64,000 nt of DNA from Catenaria anguillulae PL171 (taxonomy: Eukaryota > Blastocladiomycota > Blastocladiomycetes > Blastocladiales > Catenariaceae): positions 248,001 through 312,000 of the forward strand of contig MCFL01000007.1 of NCBI GenBank assembly GCA_002102555.1. The letters run 5' to 3'. Under the pieces are notes generated by a model that was given only the letters and a program-made list of their open reading frames with translations, did not search any database and had not been told where the DNA came from. Made by a program: the position numbers and the translations under genes. Positions 38,446 to 48,922 of the stretch are shown here, piece after piece (position 1 is the stretch's first letter; the number at the start of each line of letters is the position of its first letter).

Positions 38446-39618
38446 TCATTCCCCCAACACCAACTGACCTGCCGCAACTGCCTTGACTCCACCGACCCCA
38501 TTCACAAACGCCGCTGCGCTCATCACCTTCTTGTTCGCCGGCTTGATCTCCTTGATCCGTACAAGCTCGTCCGCAACTCCTGCGCGCACAAGGACCGACC
38601 CATCCGATTTATCGACTTGCACAATGGTTCCAGCCAAGCCGTGAACTTTGTCACCTGATTTGGTCGAGACGTCCACGGGTGGGCCCAGCGTGACCAGTTG
38701 CAAGGGTACGCCGCGGAACGTGGTGTGCAGTGGAGCCTGGTGGCCAAACGCGCGCCACTTGTTCCAGAGCAAGCGAGCATTGACTGAGGACCAGGTTGGA
38801 ATGTGTGCGTCGGCAGAGGTGATTTTGCGTGCATGGGTGACGAGGGATTCGTCCTGAGTTGCTGCATTGGCCTAGTAAAAAATTGAGTTTGACATTGCAT
38901 GTCTGTGAGTCCAAACTGTCGTTGGTTGAACGAAAATTGACAAACGTACTCGACACTGCTCATAATCTCTCAGCACACCAGCAATCGCTTCCGCCCCCCG
39001 ATCCGCCAGCAAGTCGGCCAGCTCGTGAAACTGAATCTCGTTTGGTCGCGGGACCTCGACCCTGTTCTGCGCCAGCACGGCACCGGAATCAAACCGCTTT
39101 GGGTCCAAATCAATGACGGAAACGCCCGTGACCTGATCGCCGTTGATGATGGCATACTGAATCGGTGCGGCGCCGCGGTACTTTGGCAACAAGGACGGAT
39201 GTAAGTTGACTGCGCCGCTGCTGAACCGATCGAGGAGCGCGCGAGGCAGAAAGTAGGGAAATGATACAACAACCGCCAAGTCGCACTTGTCGAGTTGCAA
39301 CGGCGGCGACCAACCCTTGAGAGATTTGGGAGGCGCGTGAATGAGCGGGAGACAGCGGTCAGTGGCAAACTGGGCGAGGGGGCCGTGGGTGACTTGCAGT
39401 CCACGGCCACGCGGTTTCGAAGGAGGTGTGACCAGGGTGAGCGAATCGATCGGAAGCGAGGCATTGGCGCTGGAGAGGAGATGGGAGAGGACGCGGACAG
39501 AAAACGTGTCGGAACCAAAGAAGGCGACGTGGTACTCTCGGCGGCAGAGCGAGAGTGAGCCGGTCAGTGGCCGCAGGCGTGCATGGTGTTGCAGGTGGCG
39601 AATGGATGCGGAGTGCAT
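38446..39618 (-). CDS. FMT1: mitochondrial methionyl-tRNA formyltransferase
   Basis: Two exons, 39618-38950 and 38871-38446 (intron 78 nt, phase 0), 364 residues. The N-terminus (MHSASIRHLQHHARLRPL) is basic and acid-free, a likely mitochondrial presequence. The formyltransferase core is clear: VAFFGSDTFSVRVL, TPPSKPRGRG, FPYFLPRALLDRF, then the active-site stretch AVNLHPSLLPKYRGAAPIQYAI with the catalytic Asn-His, followed by TGVSVIDLDPKRFDSGAVL with the Asp. A C-terminal domain follows. It formylates initiator Met-tRNA for mitochondrial translation. Divergent from TOM40. Confidence 0.93.
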
Positions 39619-40043
39619 TGTGCGTGGTTTACATGTTTTATGATCCCGTCTTGGAGCTAAGCATGTTCGCACCACAGCACACGTGTGGCGAGCAGACGGA
39701 TGGACGAGGCAGCAGACGAGATGGAGTGAGGAGGGCCGCCGATCTGATTGAGACGATGCCCAAAACACCTCAGTTGGCGGCCATTCCGATCGGCTCCATT
39801 CACCGATCACTTTGCATTGTCATTGTCGGGTTAACATTTACGAGTTTACCATGCCGCCGTATTGATGCATCGCCTGTAAACACCGTCTATCGACAGACGC
39901 CCACTCGCCGCATCCGCATCCGCCGCCATCCGCCCGCCCGCCTACGCTCCGCTCGCTTGCCGTATCCAGTCCAGTCCTGCCTCCGCTGCCAGACCCAGAC
40001 CGAAACCCGAAACCCTTCCATCCATCCACCTCCAAACATCAAC
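39619..40043. other. divergent promoter region FMT1/TOM40
   Basis: 425 nt between the start codons of two divergent mitochondrial genes. The half next to TOM40 is C-rich (CCGCCATCCGCCCGCC). No further element identified. Confidence 0.4.
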
Positions 40044-41033
40044 ATGGAATTCGTCTCCTCACTCTACTCAAAGTTCGACACGCTGCGCACGGCGCTCAAC
40101 CTGCCCTCCCCGGGCAAGTACGAGGAGCTGCACCGCAAGGCCCAGATGACCTTCACCAACCACTTCATGTTTGACGGGTGCAAGATCGACTTTGCAAAGG
40201 GCCTCTCGCCAAACTTCCAAATCCACCACGCCCTGCACCTCGGCTCGCAGCAGGTCCCGCAAACCTACTCGTTCAACACGGTCTACGCCACCGAAAACCA
40301 GCTGCTCCAGGGCATGGTCGACACGGACGGCTCGCTCAATGGCCGCATCCAGTTCCCGATCCTCGGCGACAAGCTCACGGCCAAAATCAACCTTGGCTTC
40401 CACCCGGCAACGCCCATGTCGCCCCCGCAACAAATGATGCAGGCCGAGGTCGATCGCCAGGGCAAGGACTATGACGCCAGCATCAAGCTCGTCAACCCAT
40501 GGCCCCTCGATGCCACGGGCGTGCTGGTTGCCAGCTACCTGCAATCCGTGACCCAGCGGCTCGCACTCGGTGTCGAGGCCGTGATCCAACGGCCCATGCC
40601 CGGCATGGAAGAGTCGGCTTTTAATGTGGCCGCAAAGTACACTTTCCCGACCTTTAAGCTCGATGCCCTCCCGCAACTCAACCCGGACGATCTCGTCCCG
40701 CAACAGCCCACGAGCCCGCCCGTCGCCACGGCCACCTACAATTCGCAGGGCGCTCTCCACGTTAGTTACGTGCACCCCGTGTCGGCCAAGGTCGATTTGG
40801 CGTCCGAGCTGCACGTCATTGTTACGCCGCGCGGGCGTGAGGGCAAGGCCACTGTGGCCGCAAAGTACGAGTTTAGGCAGTCGACCTTCCGCACGCAGAT
40901 TGATTCCAACGGCGTGGTCGCCAGTGTGCTCGAGCAGAGGATGGGACCCATGGCGTTCACCTTGGCGGGACAAGTCGATCATGGCAAGGGCGAGAGCAAG
41001 TTTGGCTTTGGGTTGGCTTTGGAGACGGCCTAA
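40044..41033 (+). CDS. TOM40: TOM40, outer-membrane protein translocase pore
   Basis: A single exon of 329 residues; ATG at 40044 in context CAACATGG. Hallmarks of Tom40 rather than VDAC: NLPSPGKYEELHRKAQ, FDGCKIDFAKGLSPNFQIHH, LHLGSQQVPQTYSFNTVY and the end motif GKGESKFGFGLALE. The body alternates as expected for a 19-strand beta barrel. It forms the import channel of the TOM complex. The frame also opens upstream, but the family start is at 40044. Length is typical and no breaks are seen. Confidence 0.95.
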   Translation: MEFVSSLYSKFDTLRTALNLPSPGKYEELHRKAQMTFTNHFMFDGCKIDFAKGLSPNFQIHHALHLGSQQVPQTYSFNTVYATENQLLQGMVDTDGSLNGRIQFPILGDKLTAKINLGFHPATPMSPPQQMMQAEVDRQGKDYDASIKLVNPWPLDATGVLVASYLQSVTQRLALGVEAVIQRPMPGMEESAFNVAAKYTFPTFKLDALPQLNPDDLVPQQPTSPPVATATYNSQGALHVSYVHPVSAKVDLASELHVIVTPRGREGKATVAAKYEFRQSTFRTQIDSNGVVASVLEQRMGPMAFTLAGQVDHGKGESKFGFGLALETA

Positions 41034-41541
41034 ATGCGGCACTGAGCAAGTGCCGAGTTTTGTACAATGCGTGCCCAAGATTGTCTTGTTTTCTCTCCTT
41101 CCTTGATTTTCTCATCTAGTGTAGCTGTACAATTCACCTGCGTTTTGAGTGTTTTTGTGCCCTGTTATCGTCATTAAGCAATCAATACTATTCTCACTGC
41201 AACTGCGATTCGTCAACTGCAAAGCGATTACATGGCTGTCAAATACTCATGTGCACACGCCAAAATGCGTAATCCGCCCAGTGTACAATTATGTATATAT
41301 TATCATGAGAAGGAGAAAGCGATTCGCGTACCACCCATCGGTCATAGCCTTGATGTGCCCCAGCATGAAAGCGGCTATGACAACGTATTGTTGACTCGAC
41401 TGGAGCACCTTTGCGAATACAGCGGTGATACGAATTTTTGAGTACTTGTTGCCAAGCCGACATGGACAATCATAAAAAGGAAAGCGTACCTCATTCTCAG
41501 TAATGTCATCAAAAGCTCGGCCAGTCTTGGTCTCGCCGGTC
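41034..41541. other. intergenic region, 508 nt
   Basis: 3' side of TOM40 and of the small minus-strand gene. Minus-strand frames here (41239-41469 and the start of 41289-41654) are AT-influenced and not protein-like. Nothing called. Confidence 0.35.
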
Positions 41542-41733
41542 TCACTCCTCATCACTCTCAACGAACAACCCTTTGCGCCGTTTTTCAGCTGGGACACGGC
41601 CAAGTGCATGGATGATGGCATTCTTAAGCGTGCGGGCCATGTCACCCGATTCAATCAGCTGCTGCCTCGTGAGCGACATCAAAGCACGACGCTTGTTTTT
41701 CTTGATGGCCTCACCGATGGAACCAATCTCCAT
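41542..41733 (-). CDS. small basic/acidic protein, faint ENY2/Sus1 likeness
   Basis: A 63-residue frame from ATG 41733: MEIGSIGEAIKKNKRRAL, then LTRQQLIESGDMARTLKNAI, and an acidic end (FVESDEE). The LxxxxxQxLIESGxxxxLKNxI helix resembles the first repeat of ENY2/Sus1 (SAGA and TREX-2 subunit), but the rest of that family is missing and I find no downstream exon. It may be a distinct small protein or the first exon of a gene I failed to resolve. Confidence 0.35.
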   Translation of the reverse strand: MEIGSIGEAIKKNKRRALMSLTRQQLIESGDMARTLKNAIIHALGRVPAEKRRKGLFVESDEE

Positions 41734-42013
41734 GGTACAACAGGAAGGGTGAGCTAAAGAGATAATCATGTTGTGTCAGCATCATGGGAGAGAACCGAGT
41801 AACAGGGAACAAGGCCAGCATGCCGAGGCAAGGGCAAAGGGGACAATGTGCAGCCAAGCGTCAGCTAAATCCTCGAGTGGCATGGGCAAGTCATGATGGC
41901 TTCGGCAAGGTACTCGTCCTCGTCTCGACCAAATTTGACCATCGTTTTGACCAAATTTTCCGGCCTGGTAGTAATGGGCGGAGCCAACGGACGTTTCGAG
42001 TCCAGGTGCGCGT

Positions 42014-42979
42014 TTATGTCAGCGCACAACTTCCTCCAAATGATGCGGCCTTGTGAGTGTTGGGGTGGGGAAGAATCGCTTCAATCAAAAAATGCGGACT
42101 TCTGGTCACGCCTGCCAGCCTTCTTGCTACGAACAGCGGCCCATGGAAAGTTGCTACTTCGGCCGGCTTTAACGTCTTCCTCCTCGTGGTCAGCGCCTTG
42201 ACAGAAACTTGTGCAAAGTACGCTTGCGCATCATTGGGGACGTGGTTCTTGTCGTTTTCGTCACCGATCAGTTCTTCGCCAAAGACGGTAAAGTCACCAC
42301 AGGAAAGGCGTGGGGGAGTCAGGATTTCGGCCAACATTTCGTCTGTCAACGCAGTGGCAAACAGGATGGCGGGTGAAGGAGCTTGGGTCAGTGTGACTGG
42401 CAGGCCGAGGGCGGCGCCGGCCGGTGCCGTGTGCCGCGTGTGCTCGCGGATGGTCGAACAAAAATCGTTCAAGGTTCCCAAGACTTGGTCTGTGACGAGC
42501 TCGCCATCGTCCACGGGTTACAATGCCCTTGGACCCCAAAGGCGAATCAACTTGGCAATCGCTGCCGGCACCGCGACCAACTGAGCTGTGCGCCGTGGGG
42601 CTGGGAGTGCGCGAGGGACAGTCGCGATCCCGCGGTACGTGACCTGAAGCGTTGCTTTCTTGGCGGGCGAAGAAAGGAAGAGAGACCCCCTCTGAACCGT
42701 GGGCGGAAACAAATGAGCATCAGTTGTGATGATCAGGCCAAGGGCGGGCATCGCTCGCTCCTTTGGAAGGCGGACATAGCTTGTACGTACGGAACTCGTT
42801 TCCCGGATGGCAAATGCATACAGGATCACATTGCTGAGGGTTACTCGGGCACGAGTCGGTGGACCGGGCCGAGCTTGGGTTGGTGTTTGTGCAGCACTGT
42901 CGTCGTGCGTCTGACATGGAGACTTGAAAGTGGGACTGGCCACATGACATGGCGCTGGTACATAACAGTACATTGTCAT
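42014..42979 (-). CDS. uncertain open frame with one in-frame TAA
   Basis: One frame runs from ATG 42979 to a stop at 42014, interrupted by a single TAA at 42518-42520. Both halves look protein-like: VTLSNVILYAFAIRE and SYVRLPKERAMPALGLII before, and DDGELVTDQVLGTLNDFCSTI, ILFATALTDEMLAEIL and FGPLFVARR-like segments after. The ATG lies only 11 bp past the TTI1 stop, on the same strand, which is very tight for a separate fungal promoter; the true start may be the Met at 42751. The TAA could be a sequencing error, an unrecognised intron edge (it sits inside GTAACC) or genuine decay. No family recognised. Confidence 0.35.
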
Positions 42980-42990
42980 GGTTCACACGA

Positions 42991-45900
42991 TCACAAGGAC
43001 GACAAAATGGTATCCAGCTTGGCAATCTGGGCCGAATCCACATTTGGAGGCAAAATGGACTTCCACCGCTTGCTCTGACTCGGAGCCACTCCTGCACACC
43101 ACTCCCGCACACCACTCTCGGTCGATGAGCCAAGTGCCGCCCGTGCAGCAGTCAACGCTGCCCATACCACATCCCCCACCCCAAATGACTGCGCCAATCC
43201 TTTCAACGCAAACTCCAACTGTGGCCGGACATCCTCCCTGCCATACCGACGCAGAGCAGGCGCCCATGGCGCCACAAACCTTGGAACCGCCGCCTCAACC
43301 ACGTCTCTGGCCCACTGGGCCGTCACAACGCCGCCCCACCCAGCGTTGTCATTTTTCTCGGCCTCAACGACGGCCACCAGCAAGTCGATCGCCGCCGGCA
43401 CACCCTTGCCGACCAACTGCACAATCACGGGCCCAAAATACTCCACGGCCTTTTGCGCAGCATACTCGGGCGAATGTCGGGCGGCCGCCGCTAAAAACTC
43501 GCACGCGGCCTCGCTCACGTATTCGAGCTCTGCGCCGGTGCCGACCCATTTGGTTGGATCCAGCGTCATCACCTGGAGAATGCGATAAACTGCGTGTCTG
43601 GTATAGCGAGTGTACGAATCGAGCTTGGGCAGAACGGCCGTGGCCAGCCGAACAAGCTCGACGCGCGTACGCGGTGGAGCCGTGTGAATGAGATTGCGCG
43701 CGTGAAACAGAATGGCGAGCAGCGATTGCACGGGCCCGGACAAGGCCGAAATGTCTGCGTCTTCGCCGTTGGCCGCGTTGGACCCATCAAACGGATGCAT
43801 GTCGGCTTGGTCGCTGTCTTCGTCATTGTCGGGCTTTTCGTGCGGTAAGCGCTCGCCTGGTTGCCGCTTGCGCTCCCACGGCGCAATTCCGTCTGCCGCC
43901 TCCTTTGCCGCACGTGCTGCCGCAACGGCTGCGGGCCCAAACGCCTTTTGAATCCACTTGCTCGCCGTGTATCCACCACGTCTTGATCACCACCCTTGCG
44001 TTGTCCCCACTGCTCCCGCTTGTCCAACGGCAAAGGCTCCACATTCACTTGGCGCACAATCTCAATCAGCGCCAATGTAAACTCACGCCACATGTCCTCG
44101 CTCTGCAAATTCTGCGCCAGCGCCTCCATGACGGGTTTCACGAGCTCTTGCAGCCACCCGCCCGTGACATTTTTGCTTGTGCCTTTGCGCGTGCAACCGC
44201 CAAAAGCATTTTCGGCAACCCAGGCTCGAGGTGTGGGTACATGAGACCCAAGTGCACCTGGTGCATGAGGTAGGGCGAGTACTTGTCGAGCAGGTCAGGC
44301 AACGACGCGCACTGGAGCTGCGGGACAAGTGCCCGATCAATGTATGCTTGTGCCGCGACTTGCAGGGGAGCGCCATGGATGTCGAGTGCACGAGAATCAC
44401 GGCCAGGTGTGTGCGCACAAACTCGGTGTACGAGACAAGCTTGGATTGCTCGAGGCCCGTGAGCACGAGCGCGGGCGGAATCGGGTCAATTGGCGGGTCA
44501 TCGAGCACAGCGGTCGCATGTTGCAAGAGCCATGCCGATGTTGGATTGGCGGCAAGGACAGCGGCGTAAAGGGCATAGAGTGCGCGGCGACGGTCAGTGC
44601 GTTGTGTGGCTTCTTGCTGGGCTTGGTCGGGCTTGTCGGTATGTGCGGCAAAGCGGGCTGCAAGGAGCTGGTTGCGCAAGTCGGCCATCGGGTCCGCAGA
44701 GAGTTTGGTGACGAAGACAGGTTCAACAGGCCGTTTTCGGTCAAAATCCTTTTCGCGATTGACGGATTCAATCAGCTTGGACAGAACACCTTGAACCACC
44801 GCCTCGCCGCATGTGCTTGCCCAAGCGCCAATTGCGTCCCAGGCCGCATCTGCAACGGGCAGTTGATGGAAGGCGATAAAGTTCCATCGCCGGAACCGGG
44901 AATCCGTTTCGGATCGAAGCGGGGTCTCTGAATCGATGACTAGGAGAGACTGCCACGCGCGAATCGTTTTGCCCATGCTTGTCATGAACGTCGTGCGCAG
45001 ATCGCTGGCGGATGCCGAGGACACAGATGATGACTTGAAGGCCACGAGACACCCCTGAAGCTGGCGCAGCCGGGTCACCTTGTCCTCGTCAGATATGCTG
45101 GCGAGGGTCGTGAGGCCGTCGAGTGCGTGTGAGAGCGCACGGGAAGGAATGTCTTGAAAATGGGCGGGAAGCGAGAAAACTGCATCAAGAACGGAGGAAG
45201 CAGCCGATTGGACTTGAGTGAACTCGGACAGGGTGCATGCGGCGGCAAAGGTGAAAAGGTGAGGTATGGCGGCAGCAAGATGCCGGGAGGTGTATCTAGT
45301 GAGAGCGTGGGCGAGATTGCAGGCAGAAACAAGCACATCGGGCGATGCCGTGGATGGAACCAATTTGCTGTACATGCCAATGAGTGTCGTTGCGACATTG
45401 GCAGCAGTGGTCGTGAACCAGTGTGAATCCCTTGAAAATTCCGCGGATGAGAGCGGGAATGATCGTGTGGGGATATCGAAGCTGCATGCAGAGCTTGACG
45501 CTGACGACAGCAGACCGGATTTGGAAGCAAACTTTTGCCACACTGCCAACGCTTCGTTGGGTTCGTCGGGACCATTTATCTCTGTGCTCGGATCTGTCTC
45601 GTCGTCCACGGCGTTGGGTTTTTGGAGCGCAAACGGGATCAAGCGAGACATGATGTCCAGCGCTAAGGTGACCAACGAAGAGTTGGGATTTGGCTCGCAA
45701 ACCAAGAGAGTGAACTTGGACATGACGCTGGGCAACGCAAGTCCGGCGACATTAGGATCTTGCGCAACCACCAGGAGCAGGTCGTGAATGGCAACGAGTG
45801 CAAGCTGTCGCAAGCGCAAGAGTTTGGACGAAGCGAGCAGGTCAAACAGATTGGTGACCAGCTGGAAAAAGAGAAGATTGCCCATGCGAGAGGACAAAAG

Positions 45901-46584
45901 ACTAGAAAGGCTCGTTATGCCGGTGGATCTGGAAATAGCGAGCGCTCGATCTGGTCGGGTTTTCACGTCGGTAACGAGCTCGTCTTTGGCAAGCGGCGTG
46001 AGCGAACTGAACGGATCAGGGACGCTTGGATGCCCAAGAATCACAAGCAACACCGCGACAGAGCAATGCGCAATATCCTCGGGTGACCGGGGCAATGCTG
46101 TACTTGCCACAATCATGAGCGACTGCATGGCTGCCGAGTCGTACACTAAAGGCACGTCATGAGACTTGCCTCCTGGGTCGGATTGCAGCAGCGTTGGGAT
46201 CGTGGGGATTCGTTGCCAGACAAACCAGAGAAGCTCAAGTACGGTTTCTTGCGTGGCTTGCGGAAGATTTCGAACGTCTTGGGATCGGAGGTGGTGGAAG
46301 AGCGGAAACAAAATGTAGTCGGCAAGCTGGCGTTCGAGTGGGTAGTCATGGCGTGTGCTGGAGACGTGCCGGATAGCGGACAGGACGGCAGGGAGGCCGG
46401 CGACCAGGGATCCTTGCATGAGCTGAGCAAGTGGCGGCTGGAGAGCATTGAAGAGCTGCTCCTGTACAGCTTCAAACGCAGCCTTGGTGACTGGCAGGAC
46501 TTGCTGTTGCTGCACGGTGGGACTCGGGGACGGGGTGCTGCTCGATTGCGTGGGCGGCGACGTTGACAGTGGGGCAGCAGTCAT
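42991..46584 (-). CDS. TTI1: TTI1-like HEAT-repeat protein (TTT complex)
   Basis: Intronless, from ATG 46584 to a TGA at 42991, near 1200 residues. After a Ser/Thr/Pro/Gln start come helical repeats: VQEQLFNALQPPLAQLM, RQLADYILFPLFHHL, TVLELLWFVWQRIP, LVTNLFDLLASSKLLRLRQLAL, and late in the protein LPDLLDKYSPYLMHQVHLGL, KPVMEALAQNL and RYTRHAVYRILQVMTLDP. The order and the N-terminal FPL/LELL pattern fit TTI1, which with TEL2 and TTI2 helps Hsp90 mature PIKK kinases (TOR, ATM, ATR). Three single bases appear lost, near 44365 (C run), 44170 (A run) and 43965 (G run). Each restores the expected continuation, so I treat it as one gene with assembly errors. Confidence 0.72.
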
Positions 46585-46754
46585 GGTGTCTTTGGCTTTG
46601 GCTGGTTGGTAGGCAGATGATGGCCAGTGTTTATGAGCGTTGCATCGAGTGCTCGGGGCATCGGAGAATGTACATTGTATCGAGAGGGAGTATGGACTTA
46701 TGGAGTAAGTATGTAAACACTCAGTACTTGATCAGCAACCACTTGCAGGATAGG

Positions 46755-46785
46755 TTAGGGTTAGGGCTAGGGCTAGGGTTAGGGG
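46755..46785 (+). repeat. interstitial telomere-like TTAGGG array
   Basis: Five 6-bp units in a row, TTAGGG twice, CTAGGG twice and TTAGGG once, preceded by a partial TAGG and followed by an extra G. It sits in the 415-bp divergent region between TTI1 (-) and RSPH3 (+). Confidence 0.85.
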
Positions 46786-46999
46786 TTTCCATGCGATTGC
46801 CAGGGGCATGCGAAGCTCAATCCAATACGCGAAGGCGTAAAGAGAAACACACGGCGATGCATCTGCATACATGAATGCACCCACCCGAGCAACTGCGAGC
46901 ATTTCATTGCATTGTCCCATAGCTTGCACCGAAAGTAGTGCATTGAAGCCCAGCTTTGCGCGATCCATCCGCCCACAGGCAACCACTGGCACATCAAGA

Positions 47000-48922
47000 T
47001 GATGAAAACACAATACGCATACGCGTCCGAGCCCCGTCCCGCTCTGGATGGTTCCCAGACCCAAACCCAGCAGCAACCCAGTCAGCAGCAGCCCCGTAAG
47101 CTGTACCGCTCCGATGACCCAACGTTCGTGGCCTCATTCCCGTTTTGCCAGATGCTGTGATCGCTGGACTAACGGGCTGTTTTTATCCATCACAGGCAGC
47201 AGCAACAACAGCAACCCCAGCGGCCCGTCAATATTATGTACGACCGCCGCATTTACCGCGGAAACACGTATGCATTGCCAGTACTCCCTTCCGTACGTTG
47301 GTTTTGCCCCTCCCCCCCCCCTTGCTCGCTCCAAGTACACAACCGCTCACTTCCGTGACGGGCATTCATAGTATGCCGCCCCTGATGCGCTTGACCTGCA
47401 ACGCCAACAACAACAAAAACGCAAACTGCGCGCTGCCCGACGCGCCGATGCCTCTCGCCGCCCACGCACACCCGATCCAGTCGACGGCCGTGCGCACATG
47501 GAGGTGCAAACCGAATTGTACCTCGAAGAGCTCGGCGACACGGTTCCCGAAACCTGCGTGGCCGTGCAAACCGATGCCTTTTTGGATCGCGCGCCATCGC
47601 CCCTCTACATTCCCGCGAAATCGGGCGTCGACGCCACCACGCAAATCATGCCAGGTGACTTGTTTGACTTTGATGCCGAAGTCGAGCCGTTGCTCGAGGT
47701 GCTTGTGGGCAAAACACTCGATCGCGCCAGGTCAGAGGTCTTGGAGGAGCAAGAGCTGGCCGCGCTCAGGAAGCGCCAGCGCGACCACGCGGCAAGACGC
47801 GCCGCCGAGCTGGCCGAGGTGCAGAGGCTCGAGCAGGCAGAGAAGCGGCGCACCGAAGAAAAAGAGCGCAGGAAGGCCGAGGCTGCCAGGCTATTGCAAG
47901 AAAAGCACGATGCGGCCAGCAAGGTGGCAGCTGCGTCGTTTGCCAGTGTGTACTTGTCGTCACTGGTTCCCTCGGCGTTTGGCGCGTTGCAGGACGAGGG
48001 ATTCTTTTACGATGCAAGAGAGAGGGAGGTGCAGCAAATGTTTTTGCCGTGGATCACTGGGCAGGTCGAAGCCAGGATCCAAAAGTTGGCCACTGCTCGC
48101 TTGCTTGTTGATGGTACGCCGACGACGCTTGTCACTTCTTGTTCACTCATGCTAGTTTGTCCGATCTTCTTCTGTGATGCACCCGTGAAGGTACTCGCAT
48201 GGGTACAGACGCAAGTGTATTACAGAAGTCGGGGCAAGCAAAGTCGTGGGTGTACAATTGAACAACAACGATCCCAACAAACCAAATGACTCACAAAACA
48301 TCATTGTAATCATTGTGAAACACAAATCAACTCCGTCTTCTCATATGCCTTTTCTTATCCAGCCTTGATCGAAGAGTCCGTCAAGCGTAGAACCTACAAG
48401 CCAGAACAACCGCAGCAACAAGCACCAGCAGATCCAGCACCGCAACAACAAGTCGAAGCCGTGGCAGCATCGCCAGCGCAGCCAGCAGAGGTTTTGATTG
48501 CCGAACCGGAAAAGGTTGAGACCAAGCCGGAATCGGGCGACGCGGGCGAGACCGGTGCGCCAAAGGTGGAAGTGAGCGGTGACGAGTCCAAGCCGGCCAT
48601 TGTGGTTGATGGCGAGGTTGATGGCGCGATGACGGCGACGGGCAAGGTTGAAGAAGCGCAGCCAGGTGATGGGCAGCCACAGGCAGATTCAAGTGGTGAG
48701 ACGGATGGAGTGGGACAGAGAAGGCGCAAAGTGAGTGATCGGGTTCATTGGAGCATGCAAAGCGGATACGACAGGATCGGGATTTGTCCATCTGTGCTGT
48801 TTGATTTTCAGTTATTTATCCACTTGCTGTTGTCCTTGATGTCACTGATGGTTGATTTGTTTGTTTACACTACAATATTGATTCAAAAGCTTGGCAGGAC
48901 TAGGCGACCCGGAACGCGCTGA
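47000..48922 (+). CDS. RSPH3: radial spoke protein 3 (flagellar axoneme)
   Basis: Exons about 47000-47102, 47196-47292, 47372-48113 and 48363-48922. The first donor (GTACCG) is chosen to keep frame. The family signature is strong: RPVNIMYDRRIYRGNTYALPVLPS, then HMEVQTELYLEELGDTV, VQTDAFLDR, PAKSGVDATTQIMPGDLFDFD, EVEPLLEVLVGKTLDRA, a long Arg/Glu helix (RLEQAEKRRTEEKERRK), YLSSLVPSAFGAL, FYDAREREVQQMFLPWI and ALIEESVKRRTY. RSPH3 is the dimeric scaffold of radial spokes in motile cilia and carries an A-kinase-anchoring helix in known members. The C-terminal 100 residues are Glu/Pro/Gln-rich. A further optional intron (48731-48811, length divisible by three) leaves the last 40 residues uncertain. 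The stop overlaps the end of the convergent IQGAP gene by 40 bp. Confidence 0.88.

Noticed and set aside
40044-41033. VDAC porin
   Set aside because: The KYEELHRKAQ, SPNFQIHH and GESKFGFGL motifs are those of Tom40, not VDAC.
15786-44365. Programmed ribosomal frameshifting as the cause of the repeated frame changes
   Set aside because: The sites share no slippery heptamer or downstream structure, and occur in unrelated genes; homopolymer under-calling fits better.
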